In this document: positions 34,112 to 45,186 of the stretch, piece after piece | How the letters are laid out: every line of letters begins with the position of its first letter | Position numbering within the stretch: position 1 is the first letter of the stretch | Origin: Eucalyptus grandis | Lineage: Eukaryota; Streptophyta; Magnoliopsida; Myrtales; Myrtaceae | DNA: 64,000 bases | Direction of reading: 5' to 3' | Assembly: GCF_016545825.1 (NCBI RefSeq) | Contig: NC_052618.1 | Location: forward strand, 42,044,196-42,108,195 | Translations under genes and position numbers: made by a program | Notes under the pieces: model-generated | Told to the model about the DNA's origin: nothing | Seen by the model: the letters and a program-made list of their open reading frames with translations, nothing else | Databases searched by the model: none

Positions 34112-34394
34112 CTAGATGAAGAGATTCAAGTGGAATAGATATTGGCAATGGCAATAAATTGGCTTCAAAATATGTGTACTATATATGCTGGTCAATTTAA
34201 TACAATTAGTTCTACCTTATTGACACTTAAATTTTTCATATTTATTTAGGTTTTAAATTATATGAAAAATTAGAGATTAATTTATAATCCTTAAAAAATT
34301 AATTTTTATTAAATTACATCGCGTATAAACATTAGGAATATTTGCATTACTAGTATTAAAAAATTAAAAAAGATAATTAAAAATATCTTTGTTC

Positions 34395-35985
34395 TTGAAA
34401 AAGGGGGAGGTCGGGCAAGGCCGGGGGCCCACTCCCGGCCCCGTCTCCTTTTTCTTTATCTTCTTCTAACTTTCCCTTGTGCAGGCCGGGCCATCTCATC
34501 TGCTTTTCGGCCCGGCCCGCTTATCTCTCCCCTTCACCTTCTCTCCTCTCTGTCGTGACGACGAACAACACAGGATGAAAGACGCCGGTGCATGGTACAG
34601 AGAACACCGTGGAGAATGTCGCGCGGCACGGGTTTGGACAGAGGCATCTAGCTTCGTCCCGGCTTGGAGTGAAAAAGGAAGAGAGGGAATCCGGGGGAGA
34701 GATTGAAAAAGAGAGCGACTGAGAGATAAAAACCAAAGGGCGAGAAGGAGTTCTTTGGCAGCTTGGCCACGCTTGAGCCCCGTCCGACGACTATCGGCCG
34801 ACGCCTTCGAGTTTGCAGCTCCGTTTTAACCCTACACCAAACCTCCGGTGAGTTTCCCGAGGATCTCGGCTCGGGGACGCCGTGAAGCGGTTGACCATAG
34901 CTTGACTTGTCCTGAGCTCGCCCTATGGCCACCGTCTCTGAGCCGGATAGAGATTCCGCGGTCGAAACTCATTCCCATGAAATCCCATTTTGCCTCGCCC
35001 TATTCTATTTTAAGGAAGGACCGAATTTGGTGTCTCTAGATCTTGAGCGCTTTCTTTTTAACTGAGTTGGTGCTTGATGTCGAGCATTCTCTGGTGATGT
35101 TTTTCGGGTCTAGACCCAAGTTCAAGTTCTAAAAAATGCTCGATATCTTTTGTACTCACCATATATTTGACGAAATGACCTCAGGTGAACTTATGAGCAC
35201 AGCCTTTTCTTTCAAGTTCGAGGCACGCTAGTGTGGCTGGAGGCTGTTGATCGTCTCATTTATCATCGAGTATGTTTTTATGAAATTTTTGCTCATCAAT
35301 TAAGGTACCGTGGCCTTCCCTTGTGTTGTTTTTTCCATGTTTGTTTGTGTCAGTGGTTTTCCATGCCAGTCAGTGGTGCGGGTAACTCATCTCGTCCTTG
35401 GCAGCCATAGTCACGCGGGATGTTGGTATAAGTTGGTCTCTGCAAATCGTGCATTGGTTGTTCGCCATGGGTTGGTTCGTCGATATTGGTGAACGGTTTG
35501 GATTGCCGACGTCGGATGGGATATGAGTTCGGCTGCCGGGGGAGGTCCGTTCCGAGGTTTAGCCACGTCGCCGTCGCTAAAAGTCTAAAACCGCTGGAGT
35601 TGGAGCGTGGTCAGGCCAAATGGCATCGTTCGCTCACGGGTGGCGTGAAAGGGGGCTGCTAGAGCATAAAGGGCCTAGATGGTAGCTCGGCTTAGGTTTA
35701 TTTTACGGGATTTTGAGCTGATTTCCGTCACAATAGGAGCTGGGCCTGAGGTGGGGTCAATGGAAATAGAGAGCTAGCGTTGGATTTGATTATGCCAGAA
35801 TCAGTTTAGGGCTTAGGCGGGATGGCTGGACTTTTAGGTGAACTAGGCCTTTAGGGTTTAGTTTAGGTTCGTTTTAGGGCCTAGGCCAAATTGGGCTCAG
35901 TGTGGGAGTCCGCTTGTGAATTGGTCCATATTGGCAGGCCTGCATTCAGGCCCGAGCTCGGCCGGAACCCTTTTCCAAATAAAAT
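34395..35985. other. GC-rich island, gene-like but unidentified
   Basis: A 1.6-kb GC-rich block with sharp AT-rich borders on both sides. It has GGCCCGGCCC and GGGCCTAGG words and a good splice donor (CTCCG|GTGAGT, about 34846). No reading frame gives a recognisable protein. Candidates are a captured promoter plus first exon inside a mobile element, part of an LTR, or a decayed gene. Confidence 0.35.
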
Positions 35986-36895
35986 TTTTAAAATTATATT
36001 TTAAAATTTTTAAAAATAAAATATAAGAATAATAACAACAACAATAAATAACTAGCTAAATAACTATAAATTAATTAAAAATTCCATAAAAAATTATTTT
36101 TTATAATGTCAAGAAAATTTTTAAATAAATAAATAAATAATATATATTTAGGTAGTCTTCTATAAACATTGTGGGAAAATCATTTTTAAAAAAATCATGC
36201 TAAAAAATTGAATAAGCCATTAGGGCTTTATCATAGAGTTTCTATTGTTCTTAGAGACGAACACTCTTGATTGAGCACTTTCATTATATTGATTATCGTT
36301 CACCTTTAGCATAGTATTTATCTTAGTGTTAGATCCTTGCTTTGCCTTCCTTGGTTGCTAATTGTTATTTTAATGATTGTGCATCTGCGTGATCACTTTA
36401 AATGTTAGTGAATATGTTTAAAACCAAACCAGACTGCTTGACAAAAATCTTTTTGAAATGAACAAGATTATATATTGAAAGAGCATTAATTAATTAGTAT
36501 AATCAAGTATCCAATCTTAGATTTTCTAGTTGCATAGGAAGTGAAGTATGCTCCCATACTTCACTTGATTTTTAGCCGACTTTAATAAGTTAGTGGCGAA
36601 TCTTTATAAGAAAATTCTTATAATGTCAATTTGAATACCCAACGTCATGTAAGGTATGGGCTTGGGAGAGTTTGCATCTAAAATAAGGGCCGTAGGCTCA
36701 CCTTTTATGTAATATCATTGAACATATTTCCCTCCGTACCAAGGGGTAGGTCACGACACACCTCATGGATAAAGATGGCACCCTCTATAAGTGGTGCCCA
36801 GAATAATGTATTGTCTTTGTTTTGTGAGAAGAAAAACACCCCACAACCTTTGCTAGGTCAGCATCTTCATCTACCAATGTGTTGGAGATAATATT
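35986..36895. other. AT-rich intergenic stretch
   Basis: Poly-A/T words and (AAAT)n-like runs near 36120. No gene or element recognised. Confidence 0.4.
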
Positions 36896-37887
36896 GGGAA
36901 CAAACTCGAAGTACTTTCATTTTCTCAAATAAAGGTCTGAAGTGAATCTTGTTTCAAATAAAGGCCTGAAATGACTATATTAGTATAAAATGAGGGTTTG
37001 AAATGATTATGATTGTTTCAAATAAGGGCCTATCCTTGCTAGCAAAAAATTTCGACTGATCAAGGATGTTTTCATTCAATACAATTTAAATTTAAATTAA
37101 ATTAGATTGAAATTTACAAAATTAAAAAATTACAATTTTTTTAAAAAAGGCAAAAAGAGGCGGGAGGGCCCCCTTTCGCCCGTGGCCACCACTCATCGCC
37201 AATGGGGTGGCGAAAATGGTTGGTGGGGCTATTGGTGATTGGGTGAGACGAGAGAGGGCGGCGACCCTCTCCCAAATCCGGGCGAGGGTCGTTGGCCGCA
37301 GGTTGGTGATCCTTGCCAAGCGCCCTTAGACCTTACACCACCCAATTTCAGGGGCACTGGGCAAGGGTTGCGAGGCTTGCTCGAGGCCATTGACCCTCGC
37401 CCAAGTCGGGGTGAGGGCGGGCGACCCTTGCCCAAATCTAGGAGAGGTTCACTATCCTTTTGCATCTCTAGCGAAGGCTTGCTAGTCCTCACTTTTAGTT
37501 GGTGAGGGTCGGCGGCCCTCACCAAAGTGTCGGCGACCTCATCGGCTATCACTACCCCACTGGTGATGGGGCATTGGCCATAGGTGAGAGGGAGCCTCCC
37601 TCCTGTGCGTGTCTTTTTAATTTTTAATATTAATTTTTTTATAATTTTTTGGAAGGAAAAAATAGAAAAAAAGAAAGAAAAAAAGTAAAATAAAAATAAA
37701 AAAATTTAAAAGATAGATTGCCTTTTATTAAACAATGAGTTTATGTCATTTTTTGAGACTGATATGACCATTTCATACCATTATTCAAAACAAGGTTAAC
37801 TTCAATTCCTTGTTTGAAATAACGTCTATTTTAGGTTCTTATTTGAAAAAAACAATAGTATTTTTGGCCCTTATTTAGAGTTTTCTC
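36896..37887. mobile_element. Mutator-like MITE with GC-rich centre
   Basis: The outer 150 bp on each side are inversely similar: GGGAACAAACTCGAA on the left, GAGAAAACTCTAAATAAGGG in reverse complement on the right, with repeated CAAATAAGGGCCT words on both. The centre (37150-37610) is GC-rich with palindromic GGCGAGGGTC/GACCCTCGCC words. This layout is common in plant long-TIR elements. There is no transposase, and ORFs in the centre are strand shadows of the palindromes. Target duplication not clear. Confidence 0.6.
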
Positions 37888-38344
37888 AATATATTATTAG
37901 AGTTGGTGAAGACAATGACGGCACTATGCAATGATGGAAGAGGAAAGCCACTAGTTTTCCGATTCTTTCCGTGCTCATGACTTACTGGCCCTATCGGCGT
38001 CTATACAGGAGTCCACGTGCACTAGCCAATGGATCTTGAAAGACAATAGGTATAGCTTGTCCTCGAATTGATTGGTTTTTGTAAAATTTGAGCCCAACGG
38101 ACCGTGCCCAACATGAACAAGAGGAAATTAACGACATTTGCAGGATCCAAATCATGGGGAGGAACACGCATCAAACGCGCAACATATTGGACATTCTCTT
38201 TGGTGAATCGTTGTTAGGACACAGTTATGTGCTCCTGATGTGCATTTTATATGAAGCTGTAGTTGTCTTTCTATTTGATTTGATTGATTAAGTATTTTCC
38301 ATTCATATACTTTCAAAATCTTTTATTATTTTGTAACATGTGGA

Positions 38345-39005
38345 AAAAAATTAGTTTCATTAACAAAAATTAAATCAATTTTTTAGAAAACATGGCTCAA
38401 CCCTGCCACGTCAATTTCTATCTCCCCCATTCTCTCTTTTCACAAATGATTCATAAGTTGGAAGCGTGTGACGAGATATATAAAGCTTATGTAAAATCCA
38501 GGATTGCCTAACACTTCGACAAACCCGAGTGGGGATGTTCGTACGGGTAAAAATAGTCATCCGAGGTTGTCGATCATGAACCCGAACCAAATCCTAATTA
38601 CCATGAATTTTAAGTTTATAAGCAGATTATTAGTTGTACGTTGTGCATTCATTATTCTATCTTCAGTGAAAGGGAGCCGCGAACTTCATGGTGGAAGTGC
38701 GATATGTGTCATGGACTTGAGTCAAAAAAGGGAGATCTTAACATGGTGATCAAGCAAATGGTTGGAAACGTCCTAATAATTGATTAGGGAGACTTACTTT
38801 TATCAGACTTCAAAATATTTTAACATCAGTAACATGATGATGTAACTAAAACATCGCATATTCTTTTTAATAAGCACGTTTTTTTGTTGTTGTTTCCTTA
38901 GTATAAACGCTCGGAAATCTCCCATATTGATGCACTAATTTAAGATTGTTTTTACTATAATGACTGCCCAAGCATTCCTTACTCCTCGACATTAGTTCTA
39001 CTCAC
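38345..39005 (-). repeat. Receptor-cluster flank module, inverted copy
   Basis: The reverse complement matches 15000-15500, including the GACACATATCGCACTTCCAC, GATTCATAAGTTGGAAGC and TAAGTCTCCCTAATCA landmarks. It sits downstream, on the minus strand, of the minus-strand RLP pseudogene, as the direct copy at 26.7 kb sits downstream of the intact gene. Confidence 0.75.
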
Positions 39006-39609
39006 CACAGACCATTCAATAATACAATTCACACCATAATCCATATTTTCATTTGTTGACAATTATCTAATTTTCACGATAATAGTCATACGTAAATGTT
39101 AACTCCGTAAAAATCATAAACGATGCCTTCTTTTCCGAACATCCTGTCAATTACAACGATAATGTAAAAACTATCCTGGTGGATTGGCTCATTTATTCAG
39201 TTTCTTGTGGAAGAACATGATTCAAACTTCTCTATCTTCAGTTTACATAGCTGCTCCAAGCTTCTGTTAGTACATAAAACTCGTACTTTTGCTTAAAATA
39301 CACAGGGATGTAATTTCAATAAAACGACGGTCTCCAACTCATTTGCGGAACTTATGGAAATTATTCGGCTTTTTGAAATTAATACAAATTATACACGTAT
39401 AAAAACACGTTGCTTTTTATACTCCCGTTAAAATAACTCTTATTGATTTTTATACTCCCGCTAAAATAATTCTTAACTTGCTTAATATTTTTTATTTAGC
39501 CATTCAATGATATAGCATGTCAACTGCTATTTACATATAGACATTATGATTTTGTAATATCATATTCAGATTATAAATGTACTATTTTATTATTTCCCAT
39601 TAAATAGCA

Positions 39610-40038
39610 CAAAAATTTGAAATTTTGGCTCCACCGAGATTGATCTGAGTGGGTCACCATTAAAATTGATGTCGGAAACATCAATATTCTTCATATTACT
39701 TTGTGCACAAACAAAAGCATTGTTTTGGTCCGGAAATCCTCCCCCAAGATCGGCTAAGTCTCTTTTTAAAAGCTAACCTCCCGACCAATAATTGTCAGAT
39801 TCGTCCAGGGATTTAAGCCATTGATTATTTTTCAACGATGGCAGTGGGGAATGTGCCTCGGAGAAGATTTTCAACAGTGGTCGACGAGGCCTTGCTTGAA
39901 TTTGAGAAGAAATTCCCTCTCTGTGCTAATACAGCTTACATTAATTAAAGCTTCGGAATGACTGAATTCCGATGCTTGCACAACAAAAACTGCACACAGG
40001 AACTTAGACTCAAACTGAAAGCTAGTGAACGACGCCAT
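39610..40038 (-). pseudogene. RLP pseudogene, internally deleted, minus strand
   Basis: The start at 40038 opens a signal peptide and LRR cap very like the intact gene: MASFTSFQ, VFVVQASEFSHSEA, VSCISTEREFLLKFKQGL. Immediately after, the frame meets a stop and the sequence jumps to RGTFPTAIVE, equivalent to QGHFPTAIIENN about 240 residues further on, so one deletion removed the first third of the LRRs. Matches continue to NIDVSDINFNGD (against IFDVSANNISGN) and fade near 39610. No transmembrane region. It is an inverted relative of the gene at 23.1 kb. Confidence 0.85.
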
Positions 40039-40096
40039 AGTTATTCGCAATTTCCCAACTTCGGTCAAATGGATCTCTTGGTCTTGATTGACATTG

Positions 40097-40783
40097 AAAA
40101 TGCATTTCTAATCAGTACAGGACTGGATATGATTTAATATGAAATTTATGGATTTTGCTATATTCTATCAATTATAATAAAGTTGGATATATTCACATCA
40201 CATCATTTATATTATTTGTTTTTATAAATGACATATTAATGTAAATGAACTTAAAAATTTAGAAATACAGATGGTAAAAATCTCTCATGATACTCTTGTC
40301 TACTTTATTTTTATTTGCTATTTTTTTCTCTCTTTTGTTTAATTAATTTCCTTTTCCCCTTCCATCATTCTCTAATTAAATTTTATTAAATAGCAAATTC
40401 TAAAAATACCTAAAATATGTAATAAATATAAGTATATTTGCATATTGAATTTATATTATAAGATATAATTAAATATGAATATATATCAAATTAAATTTAA
40501 AAATAAAATATTTTTATTTTGAATTTCATATATTAGAATTCAAATATTATTTATATGGAAATATAATTTTATTTTATTTTAATTTAGGAAGTTAGTTATT
40601 CGAGAAAAATAAATTTTCTATTATAGATATTAGAAATCATATTTATCTTTATCTTACCTCCCCATGGGATAATTTTATTCGATTTATGTCCCTCTTATAT
40701 TTGATTTTATCTTGTTTTGAGCAGGCATTAAACATAGGATATGACAAATTTTATTCTATCCCGACTACCAAATGCAGTCTAAA
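40097..40783. repeat. AT-rich dispersed repeat, copy 1
   Basis: It matches 42090-42695 over its whole length, for example TCTAATCAG-A-AGGA-TGGATATGAT, ATATTCACATCA and GGTAAAAATCTCTC. Possible terminal inverted repeats: GCATTTCTAATCAG on the left, GCATTTGGTAGTCGG in reverse complement on the right. Probably a MITE of unknown superfamily. Confidence 0.65.
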
Positions 40784-41414
40784 TTTTTTCCAAATCCTAA
40801 AGCACAATTAGAAATTTCCTAGTCATGCCCATTAAGTCCTGTTCGTTCACCACATCCGTTGAGGATTCAAGTTGAGTAATGGATTGAAATCTGCTATTCA
40901 ATTTATTTCCTTTAATGAGAGAAAAAGGGCTCTTAGTTTATTTTTCTTTTCTATTTTAAGCAATGAAGGTTCAGTTAATAGAAAAATTTTAAGAATTTAT
41001 GAGATTTAGTTTTATAAGAGGAAGAGACTAAATTTGATTTGATTTTTTTTTTTGTATCAAATTCAATCTAGTCCGATTTCACACTTGCCTCAATCCTGCT
41101 TGATTTATAAATTTTTCACACGAAACCAAGTAAAATTCTCCTTAGAAAAGGAGAATAAAAAGAAATGCGTTATGACCAATTTTTTGATGAAATGCATTGT
41201 TCTCAAACACTGCCCCAATCCCGCAAAAAGTCATAGAACTTTCCAAGTCATGCCCGTCCACGAAATTTCCACGTTGAATATTCGTGGTTCGCTTCAATGT
41301 TTACCAGATCTTGATGCTGAGAAGACGAAAGAAAAATTTTATGAGAGAGAGTCAATGGAGGTGGCTATCGAGAAAGTTTCTGTATGCGAAATGAATCGTC
41401 CAATTTCGCGATAG

Positions 41415-42023
41415 TAGTGTGCAATCGGATCGGATCTCTCAAAAAAGCAAGTCCCGGAATTGGTTTCAAGTGAATAACTCTGGGGAATTGGACCAGACCA
41501 CCCTGTTTTGGAACCTGATTTGGAACTGGTTTTATAAGCTAAAAAGTCAAAATCCTAATTTCTTTTTCTCATAAATTCTAATCTTAGCATTTCTTTGTTC
41601 TTATCCTTCATCCTTTTTTGGAACTCCTTCCCTCTTCTTAAATTTTTATGGATTAATGGGGAATTGAGTTTTATAATTAATTCTTTATGTTACGTGTTGA
41701 ATTTTTTATTGCTTGTAATTATACATGACTACGTGTTCATCTTATAGATTGTTATTTTTAACAGATAGAGAATTCTTGTTATTCATTTTTTACTTCGAAT
41801 TGTTCTGTTGCTTATAAACTCACATGATTTTGCCGTAAAAAATGAACCAAGAAAAAAGGAACAAAAAAAAGTCCTCGGTTAGACACTGGAATTGGATCGA
41901 AGAAAATGGATAGGTTCTAGAATTGATTCCAAGCAAATATGATAGGTTTCAAGATTCAAAAAAATGAGAATCAGTTACAACAGGGTAAATTTCAAGTTCC
42001 AACTTCGGAGCCAATCACCTGTA
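41415..42023. mobile_element. Probable degenerate hAT-like element (F)
   Basis: It starts TAGTGTGCAATCGG and ends CCAATCACCTGTA, an imperfect inverted repeat, with GGTTCTAGAATTG and GGAACC motifs near both ends like elements A-C. No 8-bp duplication is recognisable. It lies between the two AT-rich dispersed repeats. Confidence 0.45.
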
Positions 42024-42089
42024 CTTCATGATGCATTTCTCTTATAGGTGGGCCCAACATCTAGAAACAATGACCGAAGCTACATTTGG

Positions 42090-42695
42090 TGGTCCGGATT
42101 TCTAATCAGAATAGGATTGGATATGATATAATATGAAATCCAAGGATTTTGATATATCATATCAATTGTTTGGTGATTGTAATAATAAAGTTCAATATAT
42201 TCACATCATGTTATATTTATTGTTTGCTATAAATGACACATTAATAAAAATGAACAAATTTTTTTACAAATAGAGATAGTAAAAATCTCTCGTGACACTC
42301 TTGCTTACTTTATTTTATTTTCCTCTATTTTATTAATTATTTTATTTATTTATTTTTCTTCCCCTCCCATTATTCTCTAATAAAATCTTATTAAATAGTA
42401 GACTATACTAATATAACCAAAATACTAAAATACCAAAAATATATAATAAATATATACTTATATTTATATATTGAAATTATTTTATAAAATATTATTAAAC
42501 TCGAATATATAACTTTCTTATTGTAAATGCTAGAAATCCTATTCACATTTTTCCCACTTTCTCCATAAAATAATTTTATCCTGTCTATATCCTCATTATA
42601 TCCCTTTTTATTATATCTTGAGTAGGTACCAAATATAGGATATAATAAATTTTATCCTATTTCGAATTTTATCATAACTGCTAAACGCAGCCTTG
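42090..42695. repeat. AT-rich dispersed repeat, copy 2
   Basis: Same orientation as copy 1 at 40097-40783. It ends with TAACTGCTAAACGCAGCC, the GGCTGCGTTTAG terminus seen in many plant MITEs. Confidence 0.65.
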
Positions 42696-43017
42696 GAGTA
42701 AAAGTCAGCATATACTCCTCGTGAAAAGACAATAACACCCTTCCTTCCGTTTGGTCTGAACGCGGCCGATTGCCGTAAATCCACGTGCTTTCTCGGCATT
42801 TAGATGTACATAGGAAATATTGACCACAAACGCTTCAGCTTTAAGCAATTGTGGTCGCGTTGACAAGAATACAGTATCTATTTTGTTATTGTTACACACC
42901 TAAAAAGTTTAACCACAAGTTATTGTATTGGCCAATGAACAAAGTTCCTATTTGCGTATCTATTTTAGAGAATTGAAATCAATTTGTAAGTTGTTCTTGT
43001 TATTGTGCATATCATGT

Positions 43018-43172
43018 TTTCGTACTTGCCGGTTGGGGAAGCAATCCTGGAGTCATGCTAGGACTAATACCATATGTGACATATGTTAGTGAGTGATGAT
43101 AACTTAATTTTCACATGTATCACATAATTCATGGAGCTTGTGTAAGAAAACACAGGGGACCCCATTAATAGC
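43018..43172 (-). repeat. Flank block X, inverted copy
   Basis: The reverse complement matches 17430-17580 closely (about 80 percent by eye). Confidence 0.8.
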
Positions 43173-43277
43173 TCGAGAGATCTTGAAAGTGACACAAATT
43201 GTCCAAGAATTTTGGTTCAACGTGTATTGTAGTATTTGGAATTTAGTATTATCTGAGAAACTGGTACCCCATGCCTC

Positions 43278-43500
43278 TTGAGGGCACTGCTGTCCGTGCC
43301 CTCAAGGCCAGCGAGGTGCCAAAGCTAGAGATCAATGCTGCCATCGTGGCCATCAACGACCTCAAGATCGATAAGGCTGGCATCGAGAAGCAGCTATAGG
43401 CTGCCGTCTCCAGTGCTAGTGATGTCAGGGCATCGTCAACACGGTCAAGTGCCGCTTGTTCTACATTCCCTCGTTCAAGATTTAATTGTTCAAGGTTTGC
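43278..43500 (+). pseudogene. Glycyl-tRNA synthetase N-terminal (WHEP domain) fragment
   Basis: The frame reads AVRALKASEVPKLEINAAIV then NDLKIDKAGIEKQL and a stop, then in another frame GIVNTVKCRLFYIPSFKI and a stop. This order matches the N-terminal WHEP domain and the following ERRLFYIPSFKIY region of plant cytosolic glycyl-tRNA synthetase as I know the family. The segment between the two (an NREAFRK-like linker) is missing. The catalytic core is absent, so it is a dead fragment, possibly moved by a mobile element. The functional gene is not in this window. Confidence 0.8.
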
Positions 43501-43830
43501 CAGGTGTCACTAGGCTCTATTGCAACGTTCGCGCTGCTGTGCTGCTAATTTGCATGTCTTGGCATTCTAGCGTCAGGTTAGTCATGGATATGAGTTGAAT
43601 TGGCGTGGATAGTATTAGATGCTAGCTAGTATAGTTAGTCATTGGGAATTCGTGTTGAAGTTTTTGTTTTCTCCTCTTCTTGGCTGAAATTGAATTTATG
43701 AGTTTAATGTGTTTGATTGTTTCCTTGATTTTAGTTAGTTAGTTAGACGAAGGAAATCCTTTGATAACATTTGTGAAGTGATTAGTCAAAATTCACATTT
43801 TCCAGAGGGAATTCTAAAGAGAATCCGAGT

Positions 43831-44276
43831 TGATGGTTTTTATGTGATGGGCTTAAGGCCCGTCCGCCCATGTTGGGCCTAAAAAGCCCGGCCCACAGGA
43901 TTAGAGCCCATTGATGAAGGGGTACGTCCCTTTGTTGGAGGGAACGTATAAAAGGAGAAAGAGAGAGAGAGGAAGACACCCGTTGGAATAACGCACGTAC
44001 GTTCCTCTCCCTCTCTCCCTCCAAAAAGAACAGTAAGCAAAAAGAGGCGACGCCGTCTTCCCTTCAAGCAAATTGTCGTCATCGGATTGAACATGGCCAA
44101 TTTCTCTTCCTCACTTCAGCATTGGTGTTTAATCTGTGGCTAACAAGGTACACTCGAATCCGTGGTGTGCTTTAGGATCGGTGATACGTGATTTTCCCGG
44201 GCTTCGTCTTCCGCATTCAGTTTAGGGGTTCAATTTAGTGTCGAATCCGGTTTTTGGGGATCCTTTATTCCCAACA
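43831..44276 (+). repeat. 5' LTR of the 7.2-kb copia element
   Basis: It holds a TATA box (TATAAAA, 43947-43953) followed by a GA-rich start region, as expected for the LTR promoter. Confidence 0.95.
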
Positions 44277-44277
44277 T

Positions 44278-44290
44278 TGGTATCAGAGCC
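44278..44290 (+). other. Primer-binding site (initiator tRNA-Met)
   Basis: TGGTATCAGAGCC begins two bases after the LTR CA end, complementary to the 3' end of initiator tRNA-Met, the standard copia primer. Confidence 0.9.
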
Positions 44291-44439
44291 CGAGTTCATG
44301 TTTTCCCGACCCTTTTCATGTTTTTTGATTGAATTTTCGCGAAGAAAATCGCCGGCACGGATCGAAGCGAGAAATCCTGACACCCGAGCACTGTTCATCG
44401 ATTTTTTTCGAGTTTTCGTAAGTTGAAATCGTTTCTGAA

Positions 44440-45008
44440 GGCATAGGGTGAAAGAGCTCGTCGAGACGAGTCCGGCGACATGTCGACCACCGCCGGGAGA
44501 CGCCGCACGCACCCACACGCGCGGCCAGAAGCCGCTGCGCGTGGGCGCTACGCGCCGGAAGCATTGCCTTGGCTAGCGCGTGTGTCACACGCGCCGGTCG
44601 GCCGAACCGGCACATGCGCGACGCCGCCGATCGGCGAAACAGCACGCATCGGTCGGTGAATCGGCGCGTGCTGACATGACCGTGACGTCACGGTAATCGT
44701 CGGGATGACGTCATCGATGAGGTCATCGCCGACGACCGTTGGCCGGCCGGCGACCCGATTGGCGACCCGACTCGACCCGATATGCGGAAGCCTGGCACGT
44801 GCGCGGCACGTGCGCCTGACGCCGTCGTGTGACGTCAGCCCGCGCACGCACGCGGCACGTGCTAGTTGGTCCGTCCGACCCAGCCCGACCGGCCCAACCG
44901 GTCCGTCCGGTTCGACCGGCCCAACCGGTCCGACCCGTGCGCCCGTCGACCCGACCCGTTGACCGACGACTGTTGACCGTTGACTTTGACCGTTGACTGT
45001 TGACTGAA
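44440..45008 (+). other. GC-rich leader with CCGGTCCG / GTTGACCG repeats
   Basis: The untranslated leader between primer site and gag is strikingly GC-rich. GACCGGCCCAACCGGTCCG is reiterated at 44875-44940 and TTGACCGTTGACT at 44960-45004, ending in an A-tract. ORFs in it (for example the GPTGP-rich one) are low-complexity artefacts. It probably forms strong RNA structure, perhaps for packaging or internal initiation; that is inference. Confidence 0.7.
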
Positions 45009-45186
45009 AAAAAAAAAAGAAAAGGGATTTGTTTCTTTTTCAATTATATTTGTGTGGGTTATAAGTAATCCATTTTTTTTTATTCTGCATTTGTTGCATG
45101 AATCACAGAAAATTATGTATTTTCCCTTATGTTAATTATGGATTATAAGTGATCCATTTTTTAGTTCTGCATTTGTTGCAGGAACT

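Noticed and set aside
37229..37552. Opposing ORFs of 88-107 codons
   Set aside because: Both derive from palindromic GGCGAGGGTC words in the GC-rich centre of a Mutator-like MITE.
44705..44962. Collagen-like GPTGP-rich ORF
   Set aside because: It is a translation of the reiterated CCGGTCCG leader of the copia element, with equally open opposite-strand frames.
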